A program made the position numbers and the translations under genes. Under the pieces are notes generated by a model, which saw nothing but the letters and a program-made list of their open reading frames with translations, had not been told where the DNA came from and did not search any database. Shown here piece after piece: positions 54,397 through 64,000 of a stretch of DNA of 64,000 bases (position 1 is the stretch's first letter; every line of letters begins with the position of its first letter). This DNA is from Zygaena filipendulae (taxonomy: Eukaryota > Arthropoda > Insecta > Lepidoptera > Zygaenidae), in NCBI GenBank assembly GCA_907165275.2, contig OU015658.1, positions 136,501-200,500 on the forward strand. Reading direction: 5' to 3'.

Positions 54397-54575
54397 CTAG
54401 CTGTAGCCCGCGGCTTCGCTCGTTAATGTAGATTGTTTCAATCAATTTCTTCTCTCATGGGAATGGTAAGTACTATTTTTGTCATGAGAGGTATTCTATA
54501 TCCTTCTCTGCAGATACGCCTTACGGCATGAAAGCTTAACAAGCAAACTAACCGACCACTTTCGCATCTATACAT
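54397..54575 (-). mobile_element. Helitron-like repeat, diverged
   Basis: CTAGCTGTAGCCCGCGGCTTC (3' end), then a different middle with TCTCTCATGGGAATGG and GTCATGAGAGGTATTC, then CTTCTCTGCAG and GCATGAAAGCTTAACAAGC towards the 5' end. Confidence 0.65.
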
Positions 54576-54624
54576 CTATGTAGGTATCGATGCATCTATA
54601 CATGCATGTAAATAAAACTGAAGT

Positions 54625-54727
54625 GCCCGTTTGTAATTCGAAATTAAAAGATTTTCACTAATTGCATATGAAAGTATAATCGGTAAACTCCGAAACTCAC
54701 GTGAGTGAAACCGCGGGGCACAGCTAG
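54625..54727 (+). mobile_element. Helitron 3' fragment
   Basis: AACTCCGAAACTCACGTGAG, TGAAACCGCGGGGCACAGCTAG followed by T. The upstream part (GTTTGTAATTCGAAATTAAA) is not like types A-D. Confidence 0.6.
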
Positions 54728-56820
54728 TAAATGATGATGCCCAGCTAAGCTGTATGTTGCATAAAGCTTCTTATAAATGTAATTAATTCTAATATACCTA
54801 AGGGCATTTTATGAAATAAAAGTCGTTAAGGATCTACCTTCTAAGACTTAGTTGAACTGGAAATCGTTAAAGAAGCGTTCGCAAAGGAGTCGAATGTTCT
54901 TATTAACTAGTAAGTGCAAGATGTAACTAATTAAAGCGGATGTGACTAAACTCCGCAACAGAAACCTTCGTCTTTGCCCAACTTGAAGCTAACAAGTTGT
55001 AGACGAGCGGCGTACAAAGTGTGAAGCTTTCTCAGCATTTATTTGCAACTCGGACGCCTCAGAGGCGTCATTTCACTCGGCCGTTCGGAACATTTCACGT
55101 CGCGTCGTCGACTCCAGTCGACTCGGCTCAACTCCGAGTTCCCGTGTCGCTGCTAATTAAAAGGGCAAGTTAACTTCTAGCTAATGAAAAAGTTACGTAC
55201 CAAGAGGTAAAGGACTCGAGTATATTCAAAACGAGTAAAAAGAAAGTTTATGCAGGGTGAACGCAGTGTAAAATGTACCTACTCGTAAAAATATTGAAAA
55301 TAATTATTATACTAAGTATGAAAAATTTATTATTATAGAAGATAGATAAAAATGTCCAATAATAATATCTAACTGGAACCAAAATGGCTGCCATAGCATA
55401 TTATGCTGTGTTATCTTTAGTAATGGCAAAGAATAGAGAATATATAAAAAGGGACACTCTCTACCTCCCACAAATTTCATGCCTCTTCATACCCTGCGAA
55501 GCGAATGTTTCTTGGAAATTCCTAGGAAAGTTTATCTTCACATGTAAAATCTACATGTGACAAGTATTTACTGACAGATGACAGTACCTAACTGTTAGCT
55601 CATTGTCAGCTCACAACCCGTGTACGTCCAAGCCGGCCGTCTTTACTTGTTGGCGAGTACTGCAGCAGTTCAATTCATTTGTGTGGAGTGTCACCGGGCT
55701 GGTTGTACCTAGTATCTTCATAGTGTGTGCCTCATATTATGGGGTGCGTTATTACTTACGTGAAACTTGGATCGCGTAGTTTTGGCACGTGACCGCAAAC
55801 GTGAGGGAACGTTAATGGGCGAAGTAGTCGTAATTTACGGCCCCCTGACCCCGGTGGTAAAACTTTGACTGCTCTTGACTACAATCAAAAGACATCATTA
55901 AACAAATACCGGACTGACATAGAGGGTTGTCCTAGTTTCTAAATTTGTGCTATAAAATCTACACAAATAAATGAGGCAACGTTACCAAGTCGGGAACTAA
56001 TGGAGCTACTCCAAAAAAATATACCACTAAATGGGAAGCTGAAGGAACTTTAAGTAATTCATGAATTAACATTACTTCCCTGAATTTAACTATTGAATGA
56101 CACAATAATGTCTTTTCTTTTAAAAATCAACGGGTTCGACTCCCGATGACGAAATTATTATTTTTCAAATTTGTTTAGTTGTAGTTTTTCAACATTCCTC
56201 GTAGTTTCGGACTTGACCGTCCATGCCCACTCGAAAAATCTTCTTGTATAATTATATCTCTAGAGTAAATAAGATAGTTTGGTACTTTATATCCAGAAAA
56301 CCATTGATATTGTAGTTTCCAAAAGAACTCGGTTCTGAAAACATGAAATATGTAAATGAAAGCCACAGATGAAAAACTCAAAGTAACTTTGTAATAATTT
56401 TAATAAAATGGCGGTATAAAAAGCGTCATATTTACACAGTCACGTACAAGCCGCCAGGAGCAAAAGAGTTTTGACAAGGCAGCTCTAATTTTATCTCGCC
56501 CCACACACGGGTGACAGCGCAACAGTGCAACATGGCAACACTGAAATAAAAAAAAAACGACGCCACGAGACAAACAAGAACGTGCCTGTTAGAAATATGA
56601 ACGCTGGCAACATTCTACAAATAATTTAAAACATTGAAAAAACGCATGTGGTACTGCAGCGTGTCAGGCAATAATAAAAAGTGGTGTTGCTAGCTTGTAA
56701 TTTTGAGTCGTACATCACGCTCGAAATATTGCTAAAAATCAACCTTACCGCTGCTAATATAATATTTTGGATTGCGTTTAGGCTAAATAAAACATTACTT
56801 TATATTTAATTATATGATAA
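54728..56820. other. Unique region, no gene recognised
   Basis: Contains a GC-richer island at about 55000-55160 (GGACGCCTCAGAGGCGTC palindrome, GTCGCGTCGTCGACTCC). B-box-like GGGTTCGACTCCC lies at 56130-56142 without a matching A box. No ORF of note. Confidence 0.35.
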
Positions 56821-56822
56821 TA

Positions 56823-57144
56823 GGCTAGTTTCCTAAATTTTTTTTTAGTCCGTTTTATAGATTATTAAAAAATATTGGACACGTATTTTTTTATTTTTTA
56901 TGTAACCAAAAAATAACGGAGATATATCAAGTCGAAATTTCACATGACGTCACGCCTCGCTACAGTTTGTTCGCACTTTATAGCGAGCTGTGACATCACG
57001 AGTCCCCCACCCTAAACTTTAATGCGCTTTATCTATGCATATTTCCATTATTTTAAAAAAGCAAAAAATACGTGTCTTTTATTTTTTTACTATCTAACTG
57101 ACGGACTAAATAGAATTTTGATTTTTTTACCCAGGAAACTAGCC
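56823..57144. mobile_element. GGCTAG-TIR MITE, 322 bp
   Basis: TIRs GGCTAGTTTCCT and AGGAAACTAGCC between TA duplications (56821-56822 and 57145-57146). Long imperfect arms include GACACGTATTTTTTTATT on the left and AAAATACGTGTCTTTTATTT on the right. A TA duplication suggests a Tc1/mariner-type source. Shares its interior with 46917-47175. Confidence 0.75.
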
Positions 57145-57161
57145 TATTAATGAAATAAATT

Positions 57162-57342
57162 ATAATTAATGTGAAAGTGAGTTTGTTTGTTACGCTTTCA
57201 CGCTTTAAGGGCTCAATCAATCATCGTGAAATTTTGCATGCACTTTACCAGGGATTCAGAGAAGGACATAGGGTACTCTTTATCCCGGAATTCCCGCTAG
57301 AATTTTGAAATTACCACGGGTGAAACCGCGGGGAACAGCAAG
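57162..57342 (+). mobile_element. Helitron-like repeat, type A
   Basis: GTTACGCTTTCACGCTTTAAG, CATCGTGAAATTTTGCATGC, CAGAGAAGGACATAGGGTAC, GGAATTCCCGCTAGAATTTTG and GGTGAAACCGCGGGGAACAG with a final CAAG in place of CTAG. It inserts almost directly beside the MITE at 56823. Confidence 0.78.
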
Positions 57343-58261
57343 TATAATATATAGATATATTTTAATAGCCCAGACGACTTTTGGCCAAGAAAGTATGTCT
57401 CTTTCCATGATTAGATTGACGTGAATAGAATCCAATCCAACATAAAATTTCATCTAAAGCGGAAACCCAATCAGATGACAACGTGAAAGTCAGTTAAAGC
57501 TGTATCGTCCTAAATTATAAAACAACCGAAAGCCCTCATCGGTCGTCAGGCGACTCATAATTGAATTATGTAGGTAACGTCGTAGCGAGTCCGGCGCCGG
57601 CGTTCAATGCATTTCAAATGGATTCAATTCGAGGAGGCGAAGCGGAGCGCCTGCTCGCGGCAAGGGCGCGGCGGGGACCGGCGGGCGGGTGCAGACGGTC
57701 TACTTATGTTTTAGAATCAAAGAACTATCTACATACATATCGGGATACCAGTAGCACCCCGCGACTTCACCCGCCTGAGTTTCGGAACTCAAATCAAATC
57801 AACTTATAACATCAGCTGTCTGCCAGTGAAACGTCCCGTTGGAACTCCGATCCAAATAGCTTAAGTTACTCCATAGAACATTAGCTATCTGCCAGTCGCC
57901 AGTGAGTAAGATAGAAGCATCAATCCTCCATCGTTGAACCTGAACCCGATATCAAAACAATTTTCAACCGAGTTAGGTACATACGTGTTATAAAAATGTT
58001 TGCAATATTTGCGTTTACGAACCAAAAATAGACCCCCAACGTCCGCACAATGGCTGGCTTCCTTCGCCTACAGGAGGATGTGCTGGACTGGTCGAGGACA
58101 TAAAATATTCTATACGAAGCGGAAGGCCTGGCGGGAGGTTCTTTTTACATTGCTATCGCGTTTCCGTTTTGCTGCTTCGTATGATAAAACATGCAAAGCC
58201 AGCGTTTATTTTTATTGATGATACGACTAAAAGTAACATAGTTTACTGATATATTATAATA
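57343..58261. other. No gene recognised
   Basis: A short GC patch at 57580-57700 and a Helitron 3' scrap at 57755-57790 (CACCCCGCGACTTCACCCGC). ORFs at 57561 and 58000 have no recognisable features. Confidence 0.4.
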
Positions 58262-58453
58262 CAAGCTGTACCCCACGGTTTCAGCCGCGCTAATTTGAGA
58301 GATCCCGCGGGAATTCGCGGAATAAAAGATCCCTACTCTATATCCTTATCTGTAGGTACTCCTGACAACGTACATGCAAAATTTCATGATGATCGGTTGA
58401 GGAGTTGATGCGTGAAAGCGTAACAAACTCACATTCGCACATATTATTAAGGA
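58262..58453 (-). mobile_element. Helitron-like repeat, type A
   Basis: CAAGCTGTACCCCACGGTTTC (3' end), GATCCCGCGGGAATTCGCGG, CTCCTGACAACGTACATGC, CATGATGATCGGTTGAGGAG, GTGAAAGCGTAACAAACTC and 5' end complement ATATTATTAAGGA|T. Confidence 0.8.
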
Positions 58454-58781
58454 TGATTAGGATTAGTCTAACCCACATTTTAGTAATACATATACTTTTT
58501 CATTACTCATACTCGGAAAGTAGGTCTGAAGTTGCCTGAGAAGCGGGTTGAAAGTAACACTTTTCAGCCCTAGGGAGAATCGCTTTCAACTGACAGCTGG
58601 ATACTGCAGAAACTCAAGTTTTTTTTTTATGTCATAGGGGGCATACTTACTGGCCAGTAGCACACCTAATGGTTGATTTATGTAAAATAAAATTCACTCA
58701 TTTTTTTCTTTAGCTAATTCCTATTTTTATTTTGACTTTCCTTGCATTCGTAATGAAAACCACACTGTTCTTTGGGAGAAA

Positions 58782-58842
58782 GACTTATTTAGTCCCTCGA
58801 TCTATTGGCGTCCTCGCTACGCTCGGGCGGGACTAAATAAGT
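58782..58842. repeat. Short foldback, ACTTATTTAGTCCC arms
   Basis: ACTTATTTAGTCCC (58782-58795) and GGGACTAAATAAGT (58829-58842) are perfect complements around a GC-rich loop. Similar layout to the foldback at 32677. The surrounding 58454-59289 shows no gene; a GC patch at 58930-59120 carries only a short ORF. Confidence 0.6.
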
Positions 58843-59289
58843 TACTTTCACCCCTAGGATAACAATGTACTATTACGTATCTAACGTTATAACCGGCGAA
58901 AACTCGTAATGTATACATTATATTTAAAGCCTAACAAGAAAAATAAACGGGCGAGCGAAAATGAAAATGTTTCCGTTAAGGGGAAAGCGGACGCAATTTT
59001 CCCCGAAACTCCCCCCGCTTCGCCGCGCCGGGTTGCCGTAAATTGTCAAATTTGCCACAATATATTGGAAAATTTGCCACTTATTAGTCCCGCGGTCGAC
59101 GGCTTGAGTGATGCCTCGGGCCTGTGAACTCGAATCTCGGTAGCAATTTAAATTGGGGTAGTTTGTCTACCTTTTTTCTTCTTCAATACATACATAAGCC
59201 CACATCTGTCACTCGAATCCTCTTATGTAGCCTGCGACACAATTGGGCGACTAGAATATATCTCCGTAGCTTTACACAAAATGGAATAA

Positions 59290-59473
59290 TCCTTAATATT
59301 ACAAAATGCAAATTAGAGCTTGTTTATTTTTTACGCTTTCACGCCTTGACCACTCAACTGATAATAATGAAATTTTGCACACACGTCGTCACGGGTATAG
59401 AGAAGGTCATAGGACACTTTTTAGTCCGGAACGCCCGAGGGCACTGCGAAATTAATTCGGGTGAAACTAAGTA
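59290..59473 (+). mobile_element. Helitron-like repeat, type A, tandem partner 1
   Basis: A|TCCTTAATATTACAAAATGC at the start, CACGCTTTCACGCCTTGACC, GTCACGGGTATAGAGAAGG, then ATTCGGGTGAAACTAAGT. It lacks the second half of its hairpin and joins the next copy directly. Confidence 0.72.
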
Positions 59474-59474
59474 A

Positions 59475-59689
59475 TCCTACTAATATTATAAATGTGAATG
59501 TATGGATGTTTGGATGTTTGGATATTTGGATGTTATGTTACTCAATCACGTAAAAACGGCTAAAGGGATTTGGATGAAATTTGGCATGCACGTTGTCAGA
59601 GATACAGAGAAGGATATAGGATAATTTGTATCCTGGAATTACCGCAGAACTCGGAAATTACCGCAGCTGAAACCGCGGCAAAAAGCTAG
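59475..59689 (+). mobile_element. Helitron-like repeat, type C, tandem partner 2
   Basis: A|TCCTACTAATATTATAAATG, repeated GGATGTTT units, CACGTAAAAACGGCTAAAGG, GCATGCACGTTGTCAGAG, GGAATTACCGCAGAACTCGG, GCTGAAACCGCGGCAAAAAG and CTAG|T. Both ends are preserved. Confidence 0.85.
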
Positions 59690-61194
59690 TTATATAATAT
59701 ATGGTCCCAAGTATGTACCTTTGTTATGAGTTATGACTAAAGGCTGTAGTTAAAGTCACAGAGCAAAATGTCTATATTGAAATTTCTGCAGTTGAATGTA
59801 TGGTAACAATTCCTCGATTGGCTCCACGTTGGCAACATCGCCACACAAACGAGGCCGCGCGTGCAATTTTGCCAATATAAAGAACTGCAGAGCTACCAGC
59901 CGGGCCCCGGCTACAACACAACGGCACGGCGTTGTTTTCTACGGCTACAACTAACGGGCGCAGATTGCGTCGGGCCACCACGCTCGTTGCCGTAAGTGTA
60001 TTAGGTGGCGCTCACAGACGTATACTAGAATACACGAGGCAAGTTCTTCAAAAAATATACTTTCTACTGACGATGAGGCGATTTCGTTCCACTCGGTATA
60101 TGTATGAGAAGAAATTAGAATATGGAAGTTGGAAGTTTATGATGCCTCATCTCATAAAGCATTTGTTTAATGGTTAATAGACAAGGCTTTGAACTACAGC
60201 TCATTTAATATTATGTGATGGATATTATAGGATAGGAATACAACTTGGCTTTCAAGTAAGGTTCCTGGAACACGCCGTTCGCGTTCGATACTCGGCGACA
60301 GATTCTCAACTTGATAGCGGTAGCTACCCTACCACTATGCTATAGTTCTCTTAAAATGATTTTCTTCACAGATAGGTTTAACCACTAAGTCATGACATGA
60401 GTCTAAACATGTATTACTAAGTTTTCAAACCACGGTTTACTTAGAGCACGTTCGAAAGGGGACAGAACTAGTAACGGGGCTTGTTTGCGGCACGCTTGAG
60501 AAGAGTTGGCGTAGTCTACTGTTCTACGAGATGTGTGTGATGGTGCTACGTTTATTTGCCGCCAGTAAATCACCAACGCCGAGACTTTAGTGGCTCGTGG
60601 CGGGGAAATGGTAAAGCTCACCTCACCCTGTTTCCTGAAACTATACCTTAAGTATATCTACAGTCATCGTAGAACATAACACCTATATTTGGACATAGAT
60701 AAGCAATAGTGTGTTAACCCACATTGGAGAAATTTTGAGTAAATCGTGTTTTAAATTTCAACGCCATTTTGTGTCAACAATTTTTTATGTTTAAATTTTT
60801 TATACACATTTAAACAATGTAATTAGGTAAACACATAGTTAAAAAACGTTCTCTAACTTACAATAAATTGTTCTGTATCAATAACTTCATTTTGTGGGTT
60901 AACATGTTATTGCTTATCTGCGTCCATTTGTAATGTGATATTTTCTCATGTTAACATCATTATAAAAAACTAAACCGGTTAGCGCTTGCAAATTGCAGAA
61001 CATAATATACCGGTGAATGGTTTACTTAGATTATAATTATTATTATTACTAAATAGTATTCCTAAACGTCTTAAGAAGGACCTTGCTAATTACTTTTTTG
61101 AAGCGTAATGCGCTTTTTTCCTATTCTCATTTTTACTGTACATACTTTTATACTCAAATTCTTAAATTTTTATAGTACCAATTAATATTTGGCA
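59690..61194. other. No gene recognised
   Basis: Unique sequence. ORFs at 59772-60177 overlap on opposite strands. About 60700-61000 is AT-rich with two TGTGTTAACCCA/TGGGTTAACATG-like inverted phrases. Confidence 0.4.
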
Positions 61195-61406
61195 TCTATA
61201 CTGATATTATAAAGAGCTAAAGTATGGGAGTTTGTGAATTGTGAGTTTGTGACGTTGTAGGGGGTAATCTCTGGATCTACTGAACTGATTTTGGAAATTC
61301 TTTCACTTGTAGGAAGCTACGGTAGTCCCTATTTACAATATTAATTTACTGATATTCCCACGGGAACTCCGAAATTATCGCGAGTGAAACCGCGGGGGAC
61401 AGCTAG
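61195..61406 (+). mobile_element. Helitron-like repeat, type B, both ends present
   Basis: A|TCTATACTGATATTATAAAG, GTAATCTCTGGATCTACTGAA, TTCTTTCACTTGTAGGAAGC, CCCACGGGAACTCCGAAATT, GTGAAACCGCGGGGGACAG and CTAG|T. This is the reference copy for type B in this window. Confidence 0.85.
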
Positions 61407-62389
61407 TCCTATATAAAGTACAACAACCAACTCTTTCTCTGTGCGAAAGCTTTTAATTGGACTTTCATCAAACAATTATTTTTATTCTACTAAGGAAACC
61501 TAGCCTCAAGCTTTTTAGAAAGTGAAAAAATGAAACATAATAAAATAACATTTCATACTGGTGTCCAATTGTCTATTTGTCTAATATCAATTACCCTTTA
61601 CAAACAATGTAACGTAATTGTTAGAAATACACATACAATAGATCTGCCAGGCGAGTGATTTGTTATTGCGCGTTGAACTTCCGAAACAATCAAGCCTCAC
61701 TAAACAATAAACACACCACAAATCTGGCGTAGTTAAGCACCTATTAAATCTATGATAGGGACTCATTTAAATTCCTGCGGGTTCGCTAGCGTTTGCGTAC
61801 GAAATAAAAAGATTAACCTCGAAAATTCACCGGGATCCACTTCCACAAATAAATATCTAGTGTCACTTCTCAAACGCCGGCCCTCCGGCACTTTTGTCTT
61901 CTTCAGATAATTGAAAAAAAAAAATTATTAATAATCTATTGTATAGGTAGGTATACAAATAAAAATACTATTCGTTGCTAAGACATCACTCGAGAATGGT
62001 TAGACCGAATTGGCCAATTTCGATGAGATTTAATGGGGAAAAAAATGGAAAAGTTGCCCAGAAAAGTGTCAACCCAAGACAATACAAAACCAAAATCTGA
62101 CGATTTTAACGTTGGTCTTGCATTATATTGTTTTGTTTATGGTCATAAAAAAGTGATCAGAAAGAAAACTCGAGAGAATAAGAAATAATTAAGCTGAATT
62201 ATCTAGACTGATTCGTTTGAAGGCCCAGTTTTTTAAGTGAAAAACTTCAATCGTCTGAGCCCTAAGGCAACCCGCTTCCATATTTGCTAAAGGGTTTTAG
62301 TTTATTCAAGAATTAACGAAATTGCTGACAAACACAGATTTTTGCAAATCATATTTTTTTCATTTAGATACCTAGGTTCTACTCCAGAG
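61407..62389. other. No gene recognised
   Basis: Unique AT-rich sequence, no repeat end or ORF of note. Confidence 0.4.
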
Positions 62390-62886
62390 ATTACCCCCTT
62401 CAACCTCACAAACGCTCACAATCTCAGGAGTTCCCGCGGGAATTCCGGGATAAAAAGTACTATGTGTCACTCAAGATTACTGTAGCTTCGTGTAAGTGAA
62501 AGAATTTTTAAAATCGGTTCAGTAGATCCCGAGATTACCTACTACTATCTTACAAACTCACAAACTCTAGAATTCTCGCGGGGATTCCGGGATAAAAAGT
62601 ACCCTATATCACTCTGGATCACTGTAGCTCCCTATAAGTGAAAGAATTTTCAAAATCGGTTCAGTAGATCTAGACATAGTTGTTACCCCGTGGTTTTACC
62701 CTTGGAAAATTCGGAGTTCCTGCGGGAATTCCGGAATAAAAAGTAACCTATGACACTCAGGATCACTGCAGCTTCCTATAAGTGAAACAATTTTCAAAAT
62801 CGGTTGAGTAGATCCAGAGATTACCTCCTACAACGTCTCAAACTCACAAACTCCCAAACTTTTGCTCTTCATAATATTAGTATAGA
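62390..62886 (-). mobile_element. Type B Helitron-like repeat with tandem core units
   Basis: A complete minus copy at about 62679-62886 (GTTGTTACCCCGTGGTTTTAC to ATAATATTAGTATAGA). To its left are two more core units, at about 62390-62533 and 62534-62672. Each runs from GAGATTACC through GGAATTCCGGGATAAAAAGTA and ACTGTAGCT to TCGGTTCAGTAGATC. The outer left end has no CTAG hairpin. Confidence 0.78.
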
Positions 62887-63142
62887 TATAAAGAAGATAT
62901 ACAGATATACGTGCACGGTGAATGAAGATTGTATAATTAATTACGACAACAACATAGTATTGCGTGACGCACATCTCCGAGAATTAATTAAAGGTCCTAA
63001 AAGCGCGGAGGCTTCATTCTGCTCCCGCGGTGACGCTAGGGGGCGGGAAATGAGGACTCGATTGTACTCACGGCAAAACCACACCTCTCCACCCACTTTT
63101 TGATTTCATAATGGTAGCAAAACAGAAAACTCCAGCCACTTA
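62887..63142. other. No gene recognised
   Basis: Unique, moderately GC-rich sequence between two mobile elements. Confidence 0.35.
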
Positions 63143-63575
63143 GGTCCGTATTCCAGAAGGTGACTCAGATCACGTTTCTCTTGAGATTAGTTTTAAGCTC
63201 AAATCATAACTAAAGCATACATCTTATTATAGAATGTGTTTTAAGTTCTAATCGCTTGAAACTAGTCTTTAGTAGAGATTCTGAACTCTGATTGGTTCTA
63301 ATCACTTGAAACTAGTCTTGAGAAGAGATTTTGAACTCTGATTGGTTGAGTGGTCTTGACATGACAGACGTAAACAAAGATCAAATCTTTGCTTGAGTAT
63401 AGATTAGTACTCAAGCGTCGTTCTAGAACAAAGAGTAGTTCTAGAATAAGGAAATAACTCAGCTGATTGTTGATTGATGAATCTCGTTTCAAGTAAGGTT
63501 CTAAAATTAAAGCTTTACTTGAAATTAGTTTCAAAACTAGATTCATGACTTGAGTAACCTTTTGGAATACGGACC
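63143..63575. mobile_element. PIF/Harbinger-like MITE, 433 bp
   Basis: TIRs GGTCCGTATTCCAGAAGGT and ACCTTTTGGAATACGGACC between TTA duplications (63140-63142 and 63576-63578). The interior has an approximately 50-bp tandem duplication (63247-63296 and 63297-63346, GCTTGAAACTAGTCTT and CTGAACTCTGATTGG-type phrases) and many AAACTAGTCTTGAG/CTCAAG motifs. No ORF. Confidence 0.83.
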
Positions 63576-63660
63576 TTAGACGTCGTGATCCTGTAACTTA
63601 TAGCGAAACAAAAATAATTGTTCTCACAACTACCTACGAGTGAAAATCATCACTACGTAG

Positions 63661-63845
63661 TATAAAACAAAGTCGCTTCCCGCTGTCTGTCTGTCCCTAT
63701 GTATGCTTAGATCTTTAAAACTGCGGATTTTGATGCTATTTTTTCAATGGAGTGATTCAAGAGGAAGGCTTATACGTATGGCTTATCCTGGAATTCCCGC
63801 GGGAACTCTGAAATTGCCGCGGGTGAAACCGCGGGGGACAGCTAG
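63661..63845 (+). mobile_element. Helitron-like repeat, type D
   Basis: TATAAAACAAAGTCGCTTCC, CTGTCTGTCTGTCCCTATG, AGTGATTCAAGAGGAAGGC, GGAATTCCCGCGGGAACTC, GGTGAAACCGCGGGGGACAG and CTAG|T. The 3' module is almost a perfect match to the type A and B consensus. The last 155 bases of the window show no gene. Confidence 0.82.
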
Positions 63846-64000
63846 TAAGTATTACAACAATAATACAATGTCTATTTATTTTACAAGCAGCCACTATAAA
63901 TGTATTATCGCTGTCGAGTTCGGTGACGGCTTCAAGTGGCGTATATAACAAAAACAAGTTACCCGTTTCTGAAACGTTTTCGAGTTTCTGAACCATTCTC

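Noticed and set aside
61195..62886. CRISPR-like array of repeats
   Set aside because: Units are long (140-170 bp), diverged and have Helitron ends; the genome is eukaryotic.
1..64000. Host protein-coding exons
   Set aside because: Outside the three retrotransposons no ORF shows a recognisable domain, and no chain of ORFs with plausible splice sites was found. Short exons cannot be excluded by eye.

Overview
The window looks like nuclear DNA from a moth or butterfly. No host protein-coding gene can be recognised. The pointers are AT-rich sequence, no bacterial-type gene packing, and about 30 copies of short Helitron-like repeats. These start TC next to an ATATTATAAATGCG motif and end in a CCGCGGGTGAAACCGCGGG hairpin followed by CTAG, a type well known from Lepidoptera (Lep1-like). 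Insect-type LTR retrotransposons, tRNA-derived SINEs and TIR-type MITEs are also present. The window is most simply read as intergenic or long-intron sequence built by successive transposon insertions.

Three complete LTR retrotransposons, all on the minus strand, hold all the convincing coding sequence. (1) A Ty3/gypsy element at 1728-13171 has 577-bp LTRs that read as identical, a 4-bp AATT target duplication and a single gag-pol frame without env. Its gag is split by a 5.1-kb TIR element (6827-11914), which itself carries an 8-bp-TSD hAT-like MITE (7693-8357), Helitron copies and several local duplications. (2) A Ty3/gypsy Mag/K02A2.6-like element at 18663-23136 has 111-bp identical LTRs, a GTTAA target duplication and an intact 1356-residue Gag-Pol; it is the best candidate for a currently mobile element. 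(3) A BEL/Pao element at 34814-40715 has 148-bp LTRs and a CGCAT target duplication. Its ORF is broken by one in-frame stop and lost the end of integrase, so it is dead in cis.

The rest is a mosaic. Helitron-like copies occur in both orientations (near 0.6-1.7, 7.2, 9.5, 13.6, 26-34, 42-45, 49, 52-54, 57-59 and 61-64 kb). MITE families include a 236-bp foldback pair at 14626 and 41360, a GGCTAG-TIR family at 56823 with a relative at 46917, and a Harbinger-like copy at 63143. SINEs lie at 15.5, 41.0 and 47.6 kb. Between them are unique GC-richer islands without repeats or long ORFs (about 16.3, 24.3, 30.0, 45.1, 50.9, 52.2, 54.0 and 55.1 kb), which could be cis-regulatory DNA of a gene outside the window; this is inference.

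The most unusual structure is the 5.1-kb TTAGCC...GGCTAA element inside gag. It has a 6-bp target duplication, repeated subterminal motifs and long imperfect inverted arms, and it carries visibly old passengers although its host retrotransposon looks young. It appears to have moved recently as a ready-assembled non-autonomous unit.
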